From: Desulfobacterales bacterium
Lineage (GTDB): Bacteria > Desulfobacterota > Desulfobacteria > Desulfobacterales > JAFDCJ01
Assembly: GCA_020345785.1 (NCBI GenBank)
Contig: CP070771.1
Location: forward strand, 5,288,637 to 5,296,525
Length of the DNA: 7,889 bases
Reading direction: 5' to 3'
Shown: positions 1 through 5,653 of the stretch, piece after piece
Numbering within the stretch: position 1 is the stretch's first letter
Layout: each line of letters opens with the position of its first letter
Notes under the pieces: model-generated
Databases searched by the model: none
Told to the model about the DNA's origin: nothing
Seen by the model: the letters and a program-made list of their open reading frames with translations, nothing else
Made by a program: the position numbers and the translations under genes

Positions 1-694
1 TCAGGCCGCAGTAAAACCATGTGTATTGCCGGCTGAAGTGATGTGGACCCACACCGTGAAAGAGCGGGGTTATCATCACCAATATATTTAAGCGGGTCTT
101 GTCTCGCAGATTGGATGTCTGCCAGATGGCACCGAGCTTTTCGCAGGCATTCCCGTGATACCTCGAAGGCATGGAAACAAACATAATGTAATTCTTTAAC
201 AATGTTCCCAGGCCGGACCAGGAATGGGTTCGCATCGGACGAACATTGATCAAGGCTGTTGCGTTTTTGAAAATCGGATTTCTCCGCACACCACGATCAT
301 CAACTGAAATATTCTGCTTCCTGACGCCCGCCGCCAGCAGGCGCTCTTGCAGGATTTCTTCAAGCGTTTGGGGCGTGGGCAGATGCCACCAGACGTTGCT
401 CTTAATACCGACAATATCTTTGGCATCGAACAGTTGTTGCCATGCCGCGGACGCGTCGTCGGTGTTAAAGAGCGCCTGTATGGCTTGATCCAGCATATCA
501 GCCAGGTTGCCTGCCCGCAGCTCGCCGGAGGCATTGATGAGGTTTTCGTCTCGGGTTAACACGACGCGGCTTTTAGCGGTTTGACTTCCGGCGGCATGTG
601 TCGTCCACGGCCACCCCATAAGGCTTCCCACAGCCGCATAAGAGCCGGTGCGAAGAAAATCCCGACGCGTGATGACCCGTTTTGATTTTTTCAT
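1..694 (-). CDS. TAT-signal DUF362 family protein, C-terminus cut off by window edge
   Basis: The frame opens with ATG at 694 and stays open for 231 codons to the left edge, so the C-terminal part is missing. AAGGGGG lies 4 nt upstream and serves as the ribosome binding site. Residues 10-15 read RRDFLR, a twin-arginine signal, followed by a short hydrophobic stretch (about 16-30) and an Ala-rich cleavage region near 34-35, so the protein is probably exported folded. The body resembles DUF362 (PF04015): KDIVGIKSN at 92-100, then LINVRP and RTHSW at 148-159, then a Gly-rich segment ending LKNYIMF near 166-172, which matches the usual DUF362 Lys/His/Gly/LKN core. The family's reaction is not established, and some members carry ferredoxin domains; none is visible in this part. 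The nearest upstream gene on the same strand is the DUF6599-like gene, 519 bp away, so a separate promoter is likely. The family call is from memory of its motifs. Confidence 0.82.
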   Translation of the reverse strand, partial: MKKSKRVITRRDFLRTGSYAAVGSLMGWPWTTHAAGSQTAKSRVVLTRDENLINASGELRAGNLADMLDQAIQALFNTDDASAAWQQLFDAKDIVGIKSNVWWHLPTPQTLEEILQERLLAAGVRKQNISVDDRGVRRNPIFKNATALINVRPMRTHSWSGLGTLLKNYIMFVSMPSRYHGNACEKLGAIWQTSNLRDKTRLNILVMITPLFHGVGPHHFSRQYTWFYCGL

Positions 695-728
695 AATGCC
701 CCCTTGGTCTTGGTTAAATAGTCAAATA

Positions 729-811
729 ATCAGCGACCATCAGCAGAGTCGGGGGTACGAGTAAGGTCCCCTGGAAGGGACCGCAACCACGATCTGTCAC
801 AGTTCGCTGAT
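729..811 (-). promoter_or_regulatory. Predicted three-stem RNA structure in DUF362 leader
   Basis: Read on the minus strand, the outer stem P1 is a perfect 8-bp pairing of 811-804 with 736-729 (ATCAGCGA with TCGCTGAT). Inside it, P2 pairs CAGATCG (796-790) with CGACTCTG (751-744) with one bulged C, and may extend by two GC pairs past a mismatch. P3 is a perfect 6-bp stem, GGTCCC with GGGACC (782-777 and 770-765), closing a 6-nt loop. The three stems are coaxial with internal loops between them. The element ends 34 nt before the DUF362 start codon. I do not recognise it as a known riboswitch class. The plus-strand transcript would fold nearly as well, so the strand is inferred from the downstream gene. 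Confidence 0.4.
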
Positions 812-855
812 GTATTTAAAGCACTTTGTCGGCATCAACAGTTTTTCCGGCGAAC

Positions 856-975
856 GCATGCCTTTGTAGTTTTCTGTAACATATTTCGATCACAATTGTC
901 GTTGATCTTTCCGGTTTGGCATGCATTTGAGCGCCTCATACTTCGCATGCATCCTTTGTTGTCCAGTAGCATGCG
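856..975. repeat. Cluster of four GCATGC palindromes
   Basis: GCATGC occurs at 856-861, 919-924, 945-950 and 969-974. The first two share a longer context: TTTCCGG, then 4-5 nt, GCATGC, one base, then TTTG. They also form a 7-bp inverted pair (GCATGCC at 856 with GGCATGC at 918). The last two form another 7-bp inverted pair (CGCATGC at 944 with GCATGCG at 969) with an 18-nt gap. The only other GCATGC in the window is at 2187-2192, in the region upstream of the DUF6599-like gene. These could be operator sites or a degenerate repeat. Confidence 0.5.
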
Positions 976-985
976 GTAATTGTGG

Positions 986-1067
986 CGACGCCGGCAGACA
1001 CAACGAGACTTTAAAAAAACAAGCCGAAATTCTTTAAATTATCTCCATTCATATGTCACCGGCGTCG
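986..1067. repeat. Long-range inverted repeat, 9 bp arms
   Basis: CGACGCCGG (986-994) is the exact reverse complement of CCGGCGTCG (1059-1067). After a small asymmetric internal loop, GACA (997-1000) pairs with TGTC (1054-1057). The enclosed segment of about 53 nt is A/T-rich and has no further strong pairing that I can see. No T-run follows on either strand, so it is not a standard terminator. Confidence 0.35.
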
Positions 1068-1125
1068 TTTAAGTTTGGACCATCGAATAATTCTCCCGCT
1101 GTAACGGTAGAACCTTTTCAATTCT

Positions 1126-1145
1126 CATCCCGATAGATCGGGATG
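1126..1145. repeat. 9-bp intergenic hairpin
   Basis: CATCCCGAT and ATCGGGATG form a perfect 9-bp stem around a 2-nt centre (AG), so the usable loop is larger with one or two closing pairs open. It lies about 70 nt beyond the stop of the DUF6599-like gene. No T-run follows on either strand, which argues against an intrinsic terminator. It could stabilise a 3' end or be a dispersed palindromic repeat. Confidence 0.5.
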
Positions 1146-1175
1146 GCTTGTGAATGGAGTCAACCAAGATTGGCC

Positions 1176-1207
1176 AATCAACTGTTAAACCAATCAACTA
1201 ATCAACT
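1176..1207. repeat. Degenerate 8-bp tandem repeat (AATCAACT)
   Basis: AATCAACT occurs at 1176-1183, 1192-1199 and 1200-1207. The intervening octamer at 1184-1191 (GTTAAACC) is diverged but keeps the same phase. The block ends 6 bp from the stop codon of the DUF6599-like gene at 1214. The 10-bp palindrome ATTGGCCAAT overlaps its left edge at 1169-1178. It belongs with the 7-bp-period repeats found at other gene ends in this window. Confidence 0.75.
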
Positions 1208-1213
1208 AAACCG

Positions 1214-2134
1214 TCACCTGACGGAATTGAGCAGGCTTTCAGCCATCTGCCGGCTGTCGGCTTCTAAAACAATCATCAGCAGCCGCTCTCTAACTTTGGC
1301 GGCGGCCCACTTTTTATTTTCCAGCAGCGCCATGCCATTTGGGTCGGCATCTGATAAATAATGCTTGGTAAAATTGGCGTGCGCTCGGTCGGCGGCAGTC
1401 GCATCGGGATAAGAAACCAGCAGCATCAGGGCTTGACCTTCTTCTCGCTGGTAGCCCGCCAGAAGGGCATCGGTTTGAGGGGATAAATTCAACAGGTTTT
1501 GATCCGCAATGTAATAGTGGTAATTTAATATGATGGGATGGTGCAAGTAACGAAGGCTTTCGGATTGAAGGCCTTCCGGCGGCAGCAGTTTGAGAATTTC
1601 AGGCTTCGCCCCCCGGCCTGGAATAATCAAATCGATCTGCTTGGCCAGCATCCGGACGGCATTTTGGGCTGAGACGGCCTCTTCTTCGGCATAAATTGAA
1701 ACAAAATAACGATCCTTCCAGAAAGACAGCCATCCGGGCCGCAAACGGCCATCCTGACCCAGGTCCACCGGTTCTCCTTCCAGGTCGTGGGTGAACACGC
1801 CGTATGCATCCTCTGATGATCCCATGTCAAATATGTCCAGCACAATAGCCGGTCCCTCCGGCGTCGTATATCGTCGGGAGAGACAATGTTTCATATTGTA
1901 CGCATTGTAAACCTCGGCACCGCCGTCAATATAACCGAAAATTGTTTGCGGAGTGTAAATCCGGTCCTCAGTTTTTGATGACCAGCCCACGATTTGGTCA
2001 GGCAAACGTGATCGCAATTCTTCAAGTGTTACCGCATGTGAAATCGGTGCCATAGAAAAAGCCATTAAAAAAAAGAATGCAAACACAAAAGCCAAACCGA
2101 AAATCATTGATCGGATTAAAACTGAAACTTTCAT
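1214..2134 (-). CDS. DUF6599-like exported protein of unknown function
   Basis: This is a 306-residue protein starting at ATG 2134. It has a clear Sec signal: a basic start (MKVSVLIR), a long hydrophobic core (about 9-28) and a probable cleavage after SHA near residue 34. There is no lipobox Cys, so it should be soluble in the periplasm. The mature part begins with LEELRSRLPDQIVGW, followed by YIDGGAEVYNAY at 68-79 and DAYGVFTHD around 109-117. The YIDGGAE-Y motif is what I associate with DUF6599 (PF20244); no function is established for it. A TTG at 2200 would add 22 residues ahead of the signal peptide, but it has no ribosome binding site and sits in a -35-like TTGACA. The chosen ATG has only a weak GGA upstream. 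The stop codon overlaps a 6-bp inverted repeat (1211-1224), and an 8-bp-period repeat follows. Confidence 0.82.
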   Translation of the reverse strand: MKVSVLIRSMIFGLAFVFAFFFLMAFSMAPISHAVTLEELRSRLPDQIVGWSSKTEDRIYTPQTIFGYIDGGAEVYNAYNMKHCLSRRYTTPEGPAIVLDIFDMGSSEDAYGVFTHDLEGEPVDLGQDGRLRPGWLSFWKDRYFVSIYAEEEAVSAQNAVRMLAKQIDLIIPGRGAKPEILKLLPPEGLQSESLRYLHHPIILNYHYYIADQNLLNLSPQTDALLAGYQREEGQALMLLVSYPDATAADRAHANFTKHYLSDADPNGMALLENKKWAAAKVRERLLMIVLEADSRQMAESLLNSVR

Positions 2135-2171
2135 AAAAGATCCGGTCCAATTGATCGATGACGAATGATCC

Positions 2172-2200
2172 AGTGTGAAATAAAGAGCATGCGGTGTCAA
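2172..2200 (-). promoter_or_regulatory. Possible promoter of DUF6599-like gene
   Basis: On the minus strand a perfect TTGACA (2200-2195) is followed after 17 nt by CACACT (2177-2172), which matches only 3 of 6 positions of TATAAT. The spacer contains the palindrome GCATGC (2187-2192), the same word clustered upstream of the DUF362 gene. The -35 is strong and the -10 poor, as expected for an activated promoter, or this may be chance. Confidence 0.25.
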
Positions 2201-2323
2201 GACAATAATTAATCCAAAGATTTAAGTTTTCATCTGAATACCCTTAATTTAACAGTTCTATAAACCAAAACAAGGTAATCTTTCATATTGTTTTTCGTTC
2301 CAAAAAATTATACGTTTTTTAAT

Positions 2324-2351
2324 TGGACACAATTAATTTCATGTTTATCTT
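2324..2351 (+). promoter_or_regulatory. Possible sigma-70 promoter of SDR-cupin unit
   Basis: TGGACA (2324-2329, 5 of 6 positions) is followed after 16 nt by TATCTT (2346-2351, 4 of 6). Transcription would start about 15 nt before the ribosome binding site GGAGGT at 2362-2367. The surrounding 2201-2345 stretch is strongly A/T-rich. This placement agrees with translation starting at 2374 rather than further upstream. Confidence 0.35.
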
Positions 2352-2373
2352 GAACGACTATGGAGGTGTAAAC

Positions 2374-3165
2374 ATGGACTTTGGAATAAATGGAAAAATT
2401 GCCCTGGTGGCTGCTGCGAGCCGGGGATTGGGTCGGGGATGTGCTGAAAAACTGGCCGCTGAAAAATGCCGGGTGGCAATCTGTTCGCGGGATGCAGTAT
2501 CAGCCAAACAGGCCGCTGAAGAAATCGCGGAACAAACCGGCACTGACGTGCTGGGTTTCGGCGCCGATGTGAGCAAACCGGAAGATGCCAGCCGACTGCT
2601 GGCGGAGGTCAAGCAGACTCTGGGAGACCCGGAAATACTGGTAACCAACGCCGGCGGTCCGCCGCCGGGAACATTTGCCAGCACCGCTCTGGAGGAATAT
2701 GAAAAGGCTCTCAATCTCAACCTGATGAGCGCGGTTCATTTGATTCACGGCGTAGTCCCGGCGATGAAGACCAAAGGCTGGGGCCGTATTATCGCCATCA
2801 CCTCGATTTCGGTCAAGCAGCCCATCGGCAATCTGCTCTTATCCAATATGGCGCGGGCCGGACTCACAGGTTTTTTAAAGACCATTGCCACGGAATTGGC
2901 ACCGTGCGGGATCACCGTCAACGCCCTGCTCCCCGGCACGCATAAAACATCCAGAATCGATCAGTTGGTCAAGCATCGAGCCAGCCTGGAAGGCAAATCC
3001 GAAGAAGAGCTGTATCAGGAAATGATGACGGCCAATCCCAGCAAAACCATCGGTGACCCATCTGATTTCGGCGCTGCGGCAGCTTTCCTGGCCAGTGTTC
3101 AGGCCCGGTACATTACCGGTCAAAACCTTTTGATCGACGGCGGCAACTATAGCGGACTGCTTTAA
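2374..3165 (+). CDS. SDR-family protein with replaced catalytic Tyr and Lys (FabG-like)
   Basis: This is a 263-residue Rossmann-fold protein of the short-chain dehydrogenase/reductase family. The start at ATG 2374 is set by GGAGGT six nt upstream; an in-frame TTG at 2323 lies in the putative promoter. The cofactor loop at 13-20 reads AAASRGLG, where classical SDRs have TGASRGIG, so the first Gly is lost. Later motifs are conserved: Asp65 (ADVSKP), NAGG at 92-95, Asn116 and Ser144 (ITSIS). The active-site YxxxK is absent: aligned to FabG, Ser157 and Arg161 take the Tyr and Lys positions (SNMARAG). This fits the group I recall in CDD as BKR_like_SDR_like, described as lacking a full NAD motif and catalytic tetrad. 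It may bind a nucleotide without classical reductase chemistry; the substrate is unknown. The cupin gene follows 118 bp downstream on the same strand. Confidence 0.88.
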   Translation: MDFGINGKIALVAAASRGLGRGCAEKLAAEKCRVAICSRDAVSAKQAAEEIAEQTGTDVLGFGADVSKPEDASRLLAEVKQTLGDPEILVTNAGGPPPGTFASTALEEYEKALNLNLMSAVHLIHGVVPAMKTKGWGRIIAITSISVKQPIGNLLLSNMARAGLTGFLKTIATELAPCGITVNALLPGTHKTSRIDQLVKHRASLEGKSEEELYQEMMTANPSKTIGDPSDFGAAAAFLASVQARYITGQNLLIDGGNYSGLL

Positions 3166-3177
3166 ACTTGGACCAAC

Positions 3178-3212
3178 CGGTTCCAGGTTCACAGTTCAGG
3201 GTTCAAAGGTTA
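3178..3212. repeat. Degenerate 7-bp tandem repeat (GTTCA type)
   Basis: Five heptads start at 3178, 3185, 3192, 3199 and 3206. The three central units end in GTTCA (AGGTTCA, CAGTTCA and GGGTTCA) and the outer two are diverged. The block begins 12 bp after the SDR stop codon, between it and the cupin gene. A weak 7-bp hairpin (3210-3216 with 3220-3226, one G-T pair) follows without a T-run, so read-through into the cupin gene is likely. Confidence 0.65.
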
Positions 3213-3283
3213 TCGCTAAGCGGTAAAATCAGAAACTGAGAAATACAGAGATAAATTGACCATGGCAAAGGAGAACCTTTAAC

Positions 3284-3607
3284 ATGTTTCGCAAAAAAGA
3301 CACCGGCAAGTCACGGCAGCTTTTGGAGGGTGTTGATTTAACGACGCTGGTTCACGGCGAAAAGACACTGATGGGCGAGTTCAGAATCGCAAAAGGGTCC
3401 GCTATTCCTGCTCACTCCCATCCCCACGAGCAGACAGGAATCATGATTTCCGGCAAGCTCCGATTCAATGTCGGCGGGGACATTATGGATGTGGAACCCG
3501 GCGACAGCTGGTGCTTGCCCGGCGGTGTTGAGCATTCGGCCGAGGCACTGGAGGATTCGGTGGTTGTTGAGGTCTTCTCGCCGGTACGCGAAGACTACCT
3601 GTCATGA
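3284..3607 (+). CDS. Small single-domain cupin protein
   Basis: This is a 107-residue protein made of one cupin_2-type beta-barrel with no signal peptide, so it is cytosolic. Motif 1 is intact: Gly38, then His44 and His46 (HSHPHEQ), Gln50 in the place often held by Glu, and Gly57. Motif 2 is intact: Gly73, Pro79, Gly81 and His84. His44, His46, Gln50 and His84 are therefore the expected metal ligands. Proteins of this size may be metal-dependent dioxygenases, isomerases or ligand sensors; nothing here decides which. The ribosome binding site AAGGAG lies about 10 nt before the ATG. That site falls inside a six-codon reading frame (3262-3282) whose stop ends 1 nt before this start. The gene probably shares a transcript with the SDR gene and may process the same compound, but that is inference from adjacency. 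Confidence 0.88.
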   Translation: MFRKKDTGKSRQLLEGVDLTTLVHGEKTLMGEFRIAKGSAIPAHSHPHEQTGIMISGKLRFNVGGDIMDVEPGDSWCLPGGVEHSAEALEDSVVVEVFSPVREDYLS

Positions 3608-3668
3608 GAAAGTCGGTTTATTGACATGTGAACATGGGTAGTGCTCGTGTGAAACTTCAGGAAGTTAA

Positions 3669-3803
3669 AAAAAGCGAACCGCAGAACCGCAGAATATCGA
3701 ATAACGAAGGATGGAATCGCTTCGCTTAGTCTTTTTTAAACTAGACAGAATACATCCCTTCGACATTCGATATTCATCAATCGATATTCGATATTCGCTT
3801 TTT
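3669..3803. terminator. Nested inverted repeat, candidate bidirectional terminator
   Basis: The outer arms AAAAAGCGAA (3669-3678) and TTCGCTTTTT (3794-3803) are exact reverse complements. Inner arms 3692-3710 and 3757-3775 pair at 17 of 19 positions and extend further past one extra C. The plus strand ends in five T and the minus strand in seven T (A-run 3667-3673), so the element is terminator-like in both directions. It sits between the converging cupin and TM2 genes, where such a terminator would be expected. The loop of about 46 nt and the distance between the inner and outer stems are larger than in a classical intrinsic terminator. Confidence 0.45.
3676..3795. repeat. Degenerate 8- and 7-bp tandem repeats in opposite orientation
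   Basis: GAACCGCA is repeated at 3676-3683 and 3684-3691. Heptads AATATCG and AATAACG follow at 3693 and 3700. After a gap, five heptads start at 3761, 3768, 3775, 3782 and 3789: CGATATT three times, plus CGACATT and the diverged CATCAAT. The left heptads are the reverse complement of the right ones, and this creates the inner stem of the inverted repeat. A 63-codon plus-strand frame through here is repeat-derived and not a gene. Confidence 0.75.
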
Positions 3804-3885
3804 CAGAGTTTCTTCTACGACCAAACAGGCCGCTTCGCCCCCAGAATTGGTGCTCACATCAAACTCCGCATTTACACCGACATGC

Positions 3886-4284
3886 CTATCCCCCGCTGTT
3901 GATAATGGTGATCTGATCATTCAATGTCCAGAAATCGTAGATGATTCCGATTCCCAGAAACCCGCCGGTTAAAAGATATAGGATACCGGTTACCCATTTT
4001 CCCATATACATCCTGTGAATGCCGAATATTCCCAGAAAGGTCAGCAGGATCCAGGCAAGATTATAATCAACTCGGCCTTCTTTGAACCTTAAGTCGGCTC
4101 TGCGATCCATTCCGGGTATCAGAAAGAGATCGATGATCCAGCCGATAAATAAAAGCCCCAGCGTAAAAAAATAAATGGTGCCTGATATGGGATATCCATA
4201 ATAAAACCGATGGGAACCCGTAAAGCCGAATATCCACAGAATATAGCCGATGGTTTTCCTGTGGGTGTCGTTTCCTTTACTCAT
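3886..4284 (-). CDS. Membrane protein with two TM2 domains
   Basis: This is a 132-residue membrane protein consisting almost entirely of two tandem TM2 domains (PF05154), at about residues 10-57 and 75-124. Each copy has the signature of a hydrophobic helix, a turn (FTGSHRFYYG in copy 1, IFGIHRMYMG in copy 2), a second helix and an Asp near its end (IIDLF and IIYDF). A charged linker at 58-73 joins them. Four transmembrane helices are expected. TM2 proteins have no agreed function in bacteria. Translation starts at ATG 4284 behind a strong AGGAGGAG, and the ATGA overlap with the upstream DUF2784 gene indicates translational coupling. It is the last gene of the minus-strand block, followed by the convergent terminator-like element. 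Confidence 0.88.
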   Translation of the reverse strand: MSKGNDTHRKTIGYILWIFGFTGSHRFYYGYPISGTIYFFTLGLLFIGWIIDLFLIPGMDRRADLRFKEGRVDYNLAWILLTFLGIFGIHRMYMGKWVTGILYLLTGGFLGIGIIYDFWTLNDQITIINSGG

Positions 4285-4670
4285 TGCTTCTCCTCCTGAT
4301 CCCTTTTTAGGGGTCTTGATATAACTATTACGACAGCATAAACGGCCGCGTTGATTGCGATGACCAGTATCCCCAGCAAGATTTGACTAGAGCGCGTCAA
4401 CCCGACTGGGTAGAGAACCGGCAGTAAGTATTGCTCAACAAAGCCAATCTGATAACCGCCCTGCCCGCCTCTAAGCCGCAGCCAGTTTTCCAGGGGCGTC
4501 AGCGGACAGATGCCGCCGCTGAATTCAATCCAAACAGCCCAAAATAAAGCCGGAAGGTGCAGCCATACCAGCAAGCGCCACCAAATGACCGATACGGCAC
4601 CCGCAACGACAAAAATAACAAAGGCCAGATGAATCACGACCACCAGGTCGGCCAAGATACTGTAAAACAT
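4281..4670 (-). CDS. DUF2784 family membrane protein
   Basis: This is a 129-residue protein that covers the usual full length of DUF2784 (PF10861). The diagnostic features are the N-terminal helix LADLVVVIHLAFVIFVV (6-22), WLHLPALFWAVWIEF (36-50), the conserved CPLTPLEN (55-62), a GGYQIGFVEQYLLPVLYP segment (71-88) and a final hydrophobic helix (about 99-117) ending in a basic tail. Three or four membrane segments are expected. The function of the family is unknown. The start ATG 4670 has no good ribosome binding site, so translation may depend on coupling or the start may be weak. The stop overlaps the TM2 start by 4 nt. The PAP2 gene ends 54 bp upstream, with a heptad repeat in that gap. 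Confidence 0.9.
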   Translation of the reverse strand: MFYSILADLVVVIHLAFVIFVVAGAVSVIWWRLLVWLHLPALFWAVWIEFSGGICPLTPLENWLRLRGGQGGYQIGFVEQYLLPVLYPVGLTRSSQILLGILVIAINAAVYAVVIVISRPLKRDQEEKQ

Positions 4671-4701
4671 TTTTAGTCGTTATTGGATTGAATTTTTAAT
4701 T

Positions 4702-4729
4702 CAACATTCGTCAATCATCAATCGTCATT
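4702..4729. repeat. Degenerate 7-bp tandem repeat overlapping PAP2 stop codon
   Basis: Four heptads start at 4702, 4709, 4716 and 4723: CAACATT, CGTCAAT, CATCAAT and CGTCATT, giving a loose consensus C-R-W-C-A-W-T. CATCAAT is also a unit in the 3761-3795 array. The last heptad contains the TGA stop (4725-4727) of the PAP2 gene, so the repeat extends into the coding end. Confidence 0.7.
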
Positions 4730-5612
4730 CCCTATCAGCCAACTTCATCCTCACAAACACCCATGGCGCCCCCACGCCTCCCCATAATCCCAACAGGCTG
4801 TAACGAATAAAACGAAACAGGGCTGCCGGTTCCAGATCGGCAAAGGCCGTTTTCAATCCTCCCCACAAAGCGAACAGGACAGCGCCTCCCAGCAGATAGC
4901 GAAGGATTCTTTCCCACCAGCTGCCATTGCAGGAAAATCCTACAAACCGTCTCTCTAAAGCGAACCCCGCACAAATGCCCATTAAAACAGAGGCCATGGA
5001 CAGCACAGCCTTATCACCCCCGGCATTCAGCAGAATCAATATCATCGGTCCGCCCAGCGAAATCAGAATCTGCCTGACCACACCCTGTTCCGCCAGCCAT
5101 ATTTCCAATCGGAAGGCCAGCCGCAAAAACAGTATCAGAATCAGGGCACCCAGTAGATAGCCGCCGATTAGATCGGTGGGAAAATGAACGCCTAGATAGA
5201 CCCTGGACAGCGGAATGGCAACCATCAAAAATCCGGCGGCCAGCCATGCCGTCGCCTTACCGGACCGGGCTGCCAAATACCCCCAGATGACGACCGCGTT
5301 CTGAGTGTGCCCGCTGGGCAGTCCCCCGCCCTCGGCTGTCGCAATGGGTCGAACGCGATGATCGTAAGTAAAGGGACGCGGCTGATTTGCCAGCACTTTG
5401 GCGATGGCATTCAGGTAGGCGGACAGCAACAGCAGTATGAAGAGACGTGCCCCGTTGCGCCGATCGATGCACCAGTAAACAAGCGGCATGAAAATCAGAT
5501 AAAATGTCTCTTCCCCTAACAAAGTTATCGCTTTGAAAGGCAGATCAAGGGCCGGACTGAACTGCTGGAACCAGAGCACAACCTCAATACCCCAGTCTAA
5601 TAAACTTGCCAC
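4725..5612 (-). CDS. PAP2-family phosphatase, integral membrane
   Basis: This is a type 2 phosphatidic-acid phosphatase family protein (PF01569) with all three catalytic motifs, numbered from the GTG at 5612: Lys72 with Arg79-Pro80 (KVLANQPRP), PSGH at 99-102, and Ser136-Arg137 with His143 and Asp147 (SRVYLGVHFPTD). The family removes phosphate from lipid phosphates or isoprenoid diphosphates at the membrane, through a phospho-His intermediate. The catalytic core ends near residue 165; a further 130 residues form about four more hydrophobic helices. I prefer GTG 5612 (AAAGG 8 nt upstream, 295 residues) over the in-frame GTG 5657 (310 residues), because the latter lies inside a perfect hairpin arm and has no ribosome binding site. 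With a PlsB-like acyltransferase in the same block, phosphatidate or lysophosphatidate is a reasonable but unproven substrate. Confidence 0.88.
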   Translation of the reverse strand: MASLLDWGIEVVLWFQQFSPALDLPFKAITLLGEETFYLIFMPLVYWCIDRRNGARLFILLLLSAYLNAIAKVLANQPRPFTYDHRVRPIATAEGGGLPSGHTQNAVVIWGYLAARSGKATAWLAAGFLMVAIPLSRVYLGVHFPTDLIGGYLLGALILILFLRLAFRLEIWLAEQGVVRQILISLGGPMILILLNAGGDKAVLSMASVLMGICAGFALERRFVGFSCNGSWWERILRYLLGGAVLFALWGGLKTAFADLEPAALFRFIRYSLLGLWGGVGAPWVFVRMKLADRE

Positions 5613-5653
5613 AGGTAATGCCTTTGATAAGGTTGATGATGTTGAGTCAACGA

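Larger units (their letters stand above)
695..1213. other. 519-bp non-coding region between DUF362 and DUF6599 genes
   Basis: I find no convincing gene on either strand here. The stretch holds, left to right, a three-stem structure (729-811), four GCATGC palindromes (856-974), a long-range 9-bp inverted repeat (986-994 with 1059-1067), a 9-bp hairpin (1126-1145) and an 8-bp-period tandem repeat (1176-1207). No clear sigma-70 promoter for the DUF362 gene stands out. The density of symmetric elements suggests regulatory or RNA-structural content rather than a decayed gene. Confidence 0.7.

Noticed and set aside
250..534. 94-codon minus-strand frame inside the DUF362 gene
   Set aside because: It is a shifted frame of the DUF362 gene, which is open from 694 to the window edge with a TAT signal and family motifs.
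765..782. Intrinsic terminator of the DUF6599-like transcript
   Set aside because: The 6-bp stem is not followed by a T-run on the minus strand; it fits better as the inner hairpin of the larger structure.
2135..2200. TTG start at 2200 extending the DUF6599-like protein by 22 residues
   Set aside because: It has no ribosome binding site, would bury the signal peptide inside the protein, and forms part of a -35-like TTGACA.
2323..2373. TTG start at 2323 extending the SDR protein by 17 residues
   Set aside because: It overlaps the likely promoter; the ATG at 2374 has a strong GGAGGT at ideal spacing and begins where SDR homology begins.
3676..3795. CRISPR-like array
   Set aside because: Units are 7-8 bp and directly abutting, with no unique spacers and no cas genes nearby.
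3711..3902. 63-codon plus-strand reading frame
   Set aside because: Its FDIRYSS/IDIRYSL peptide is simply the heptad repeat translated; it has no ribosome binding site and runs into the TM2 gene end.
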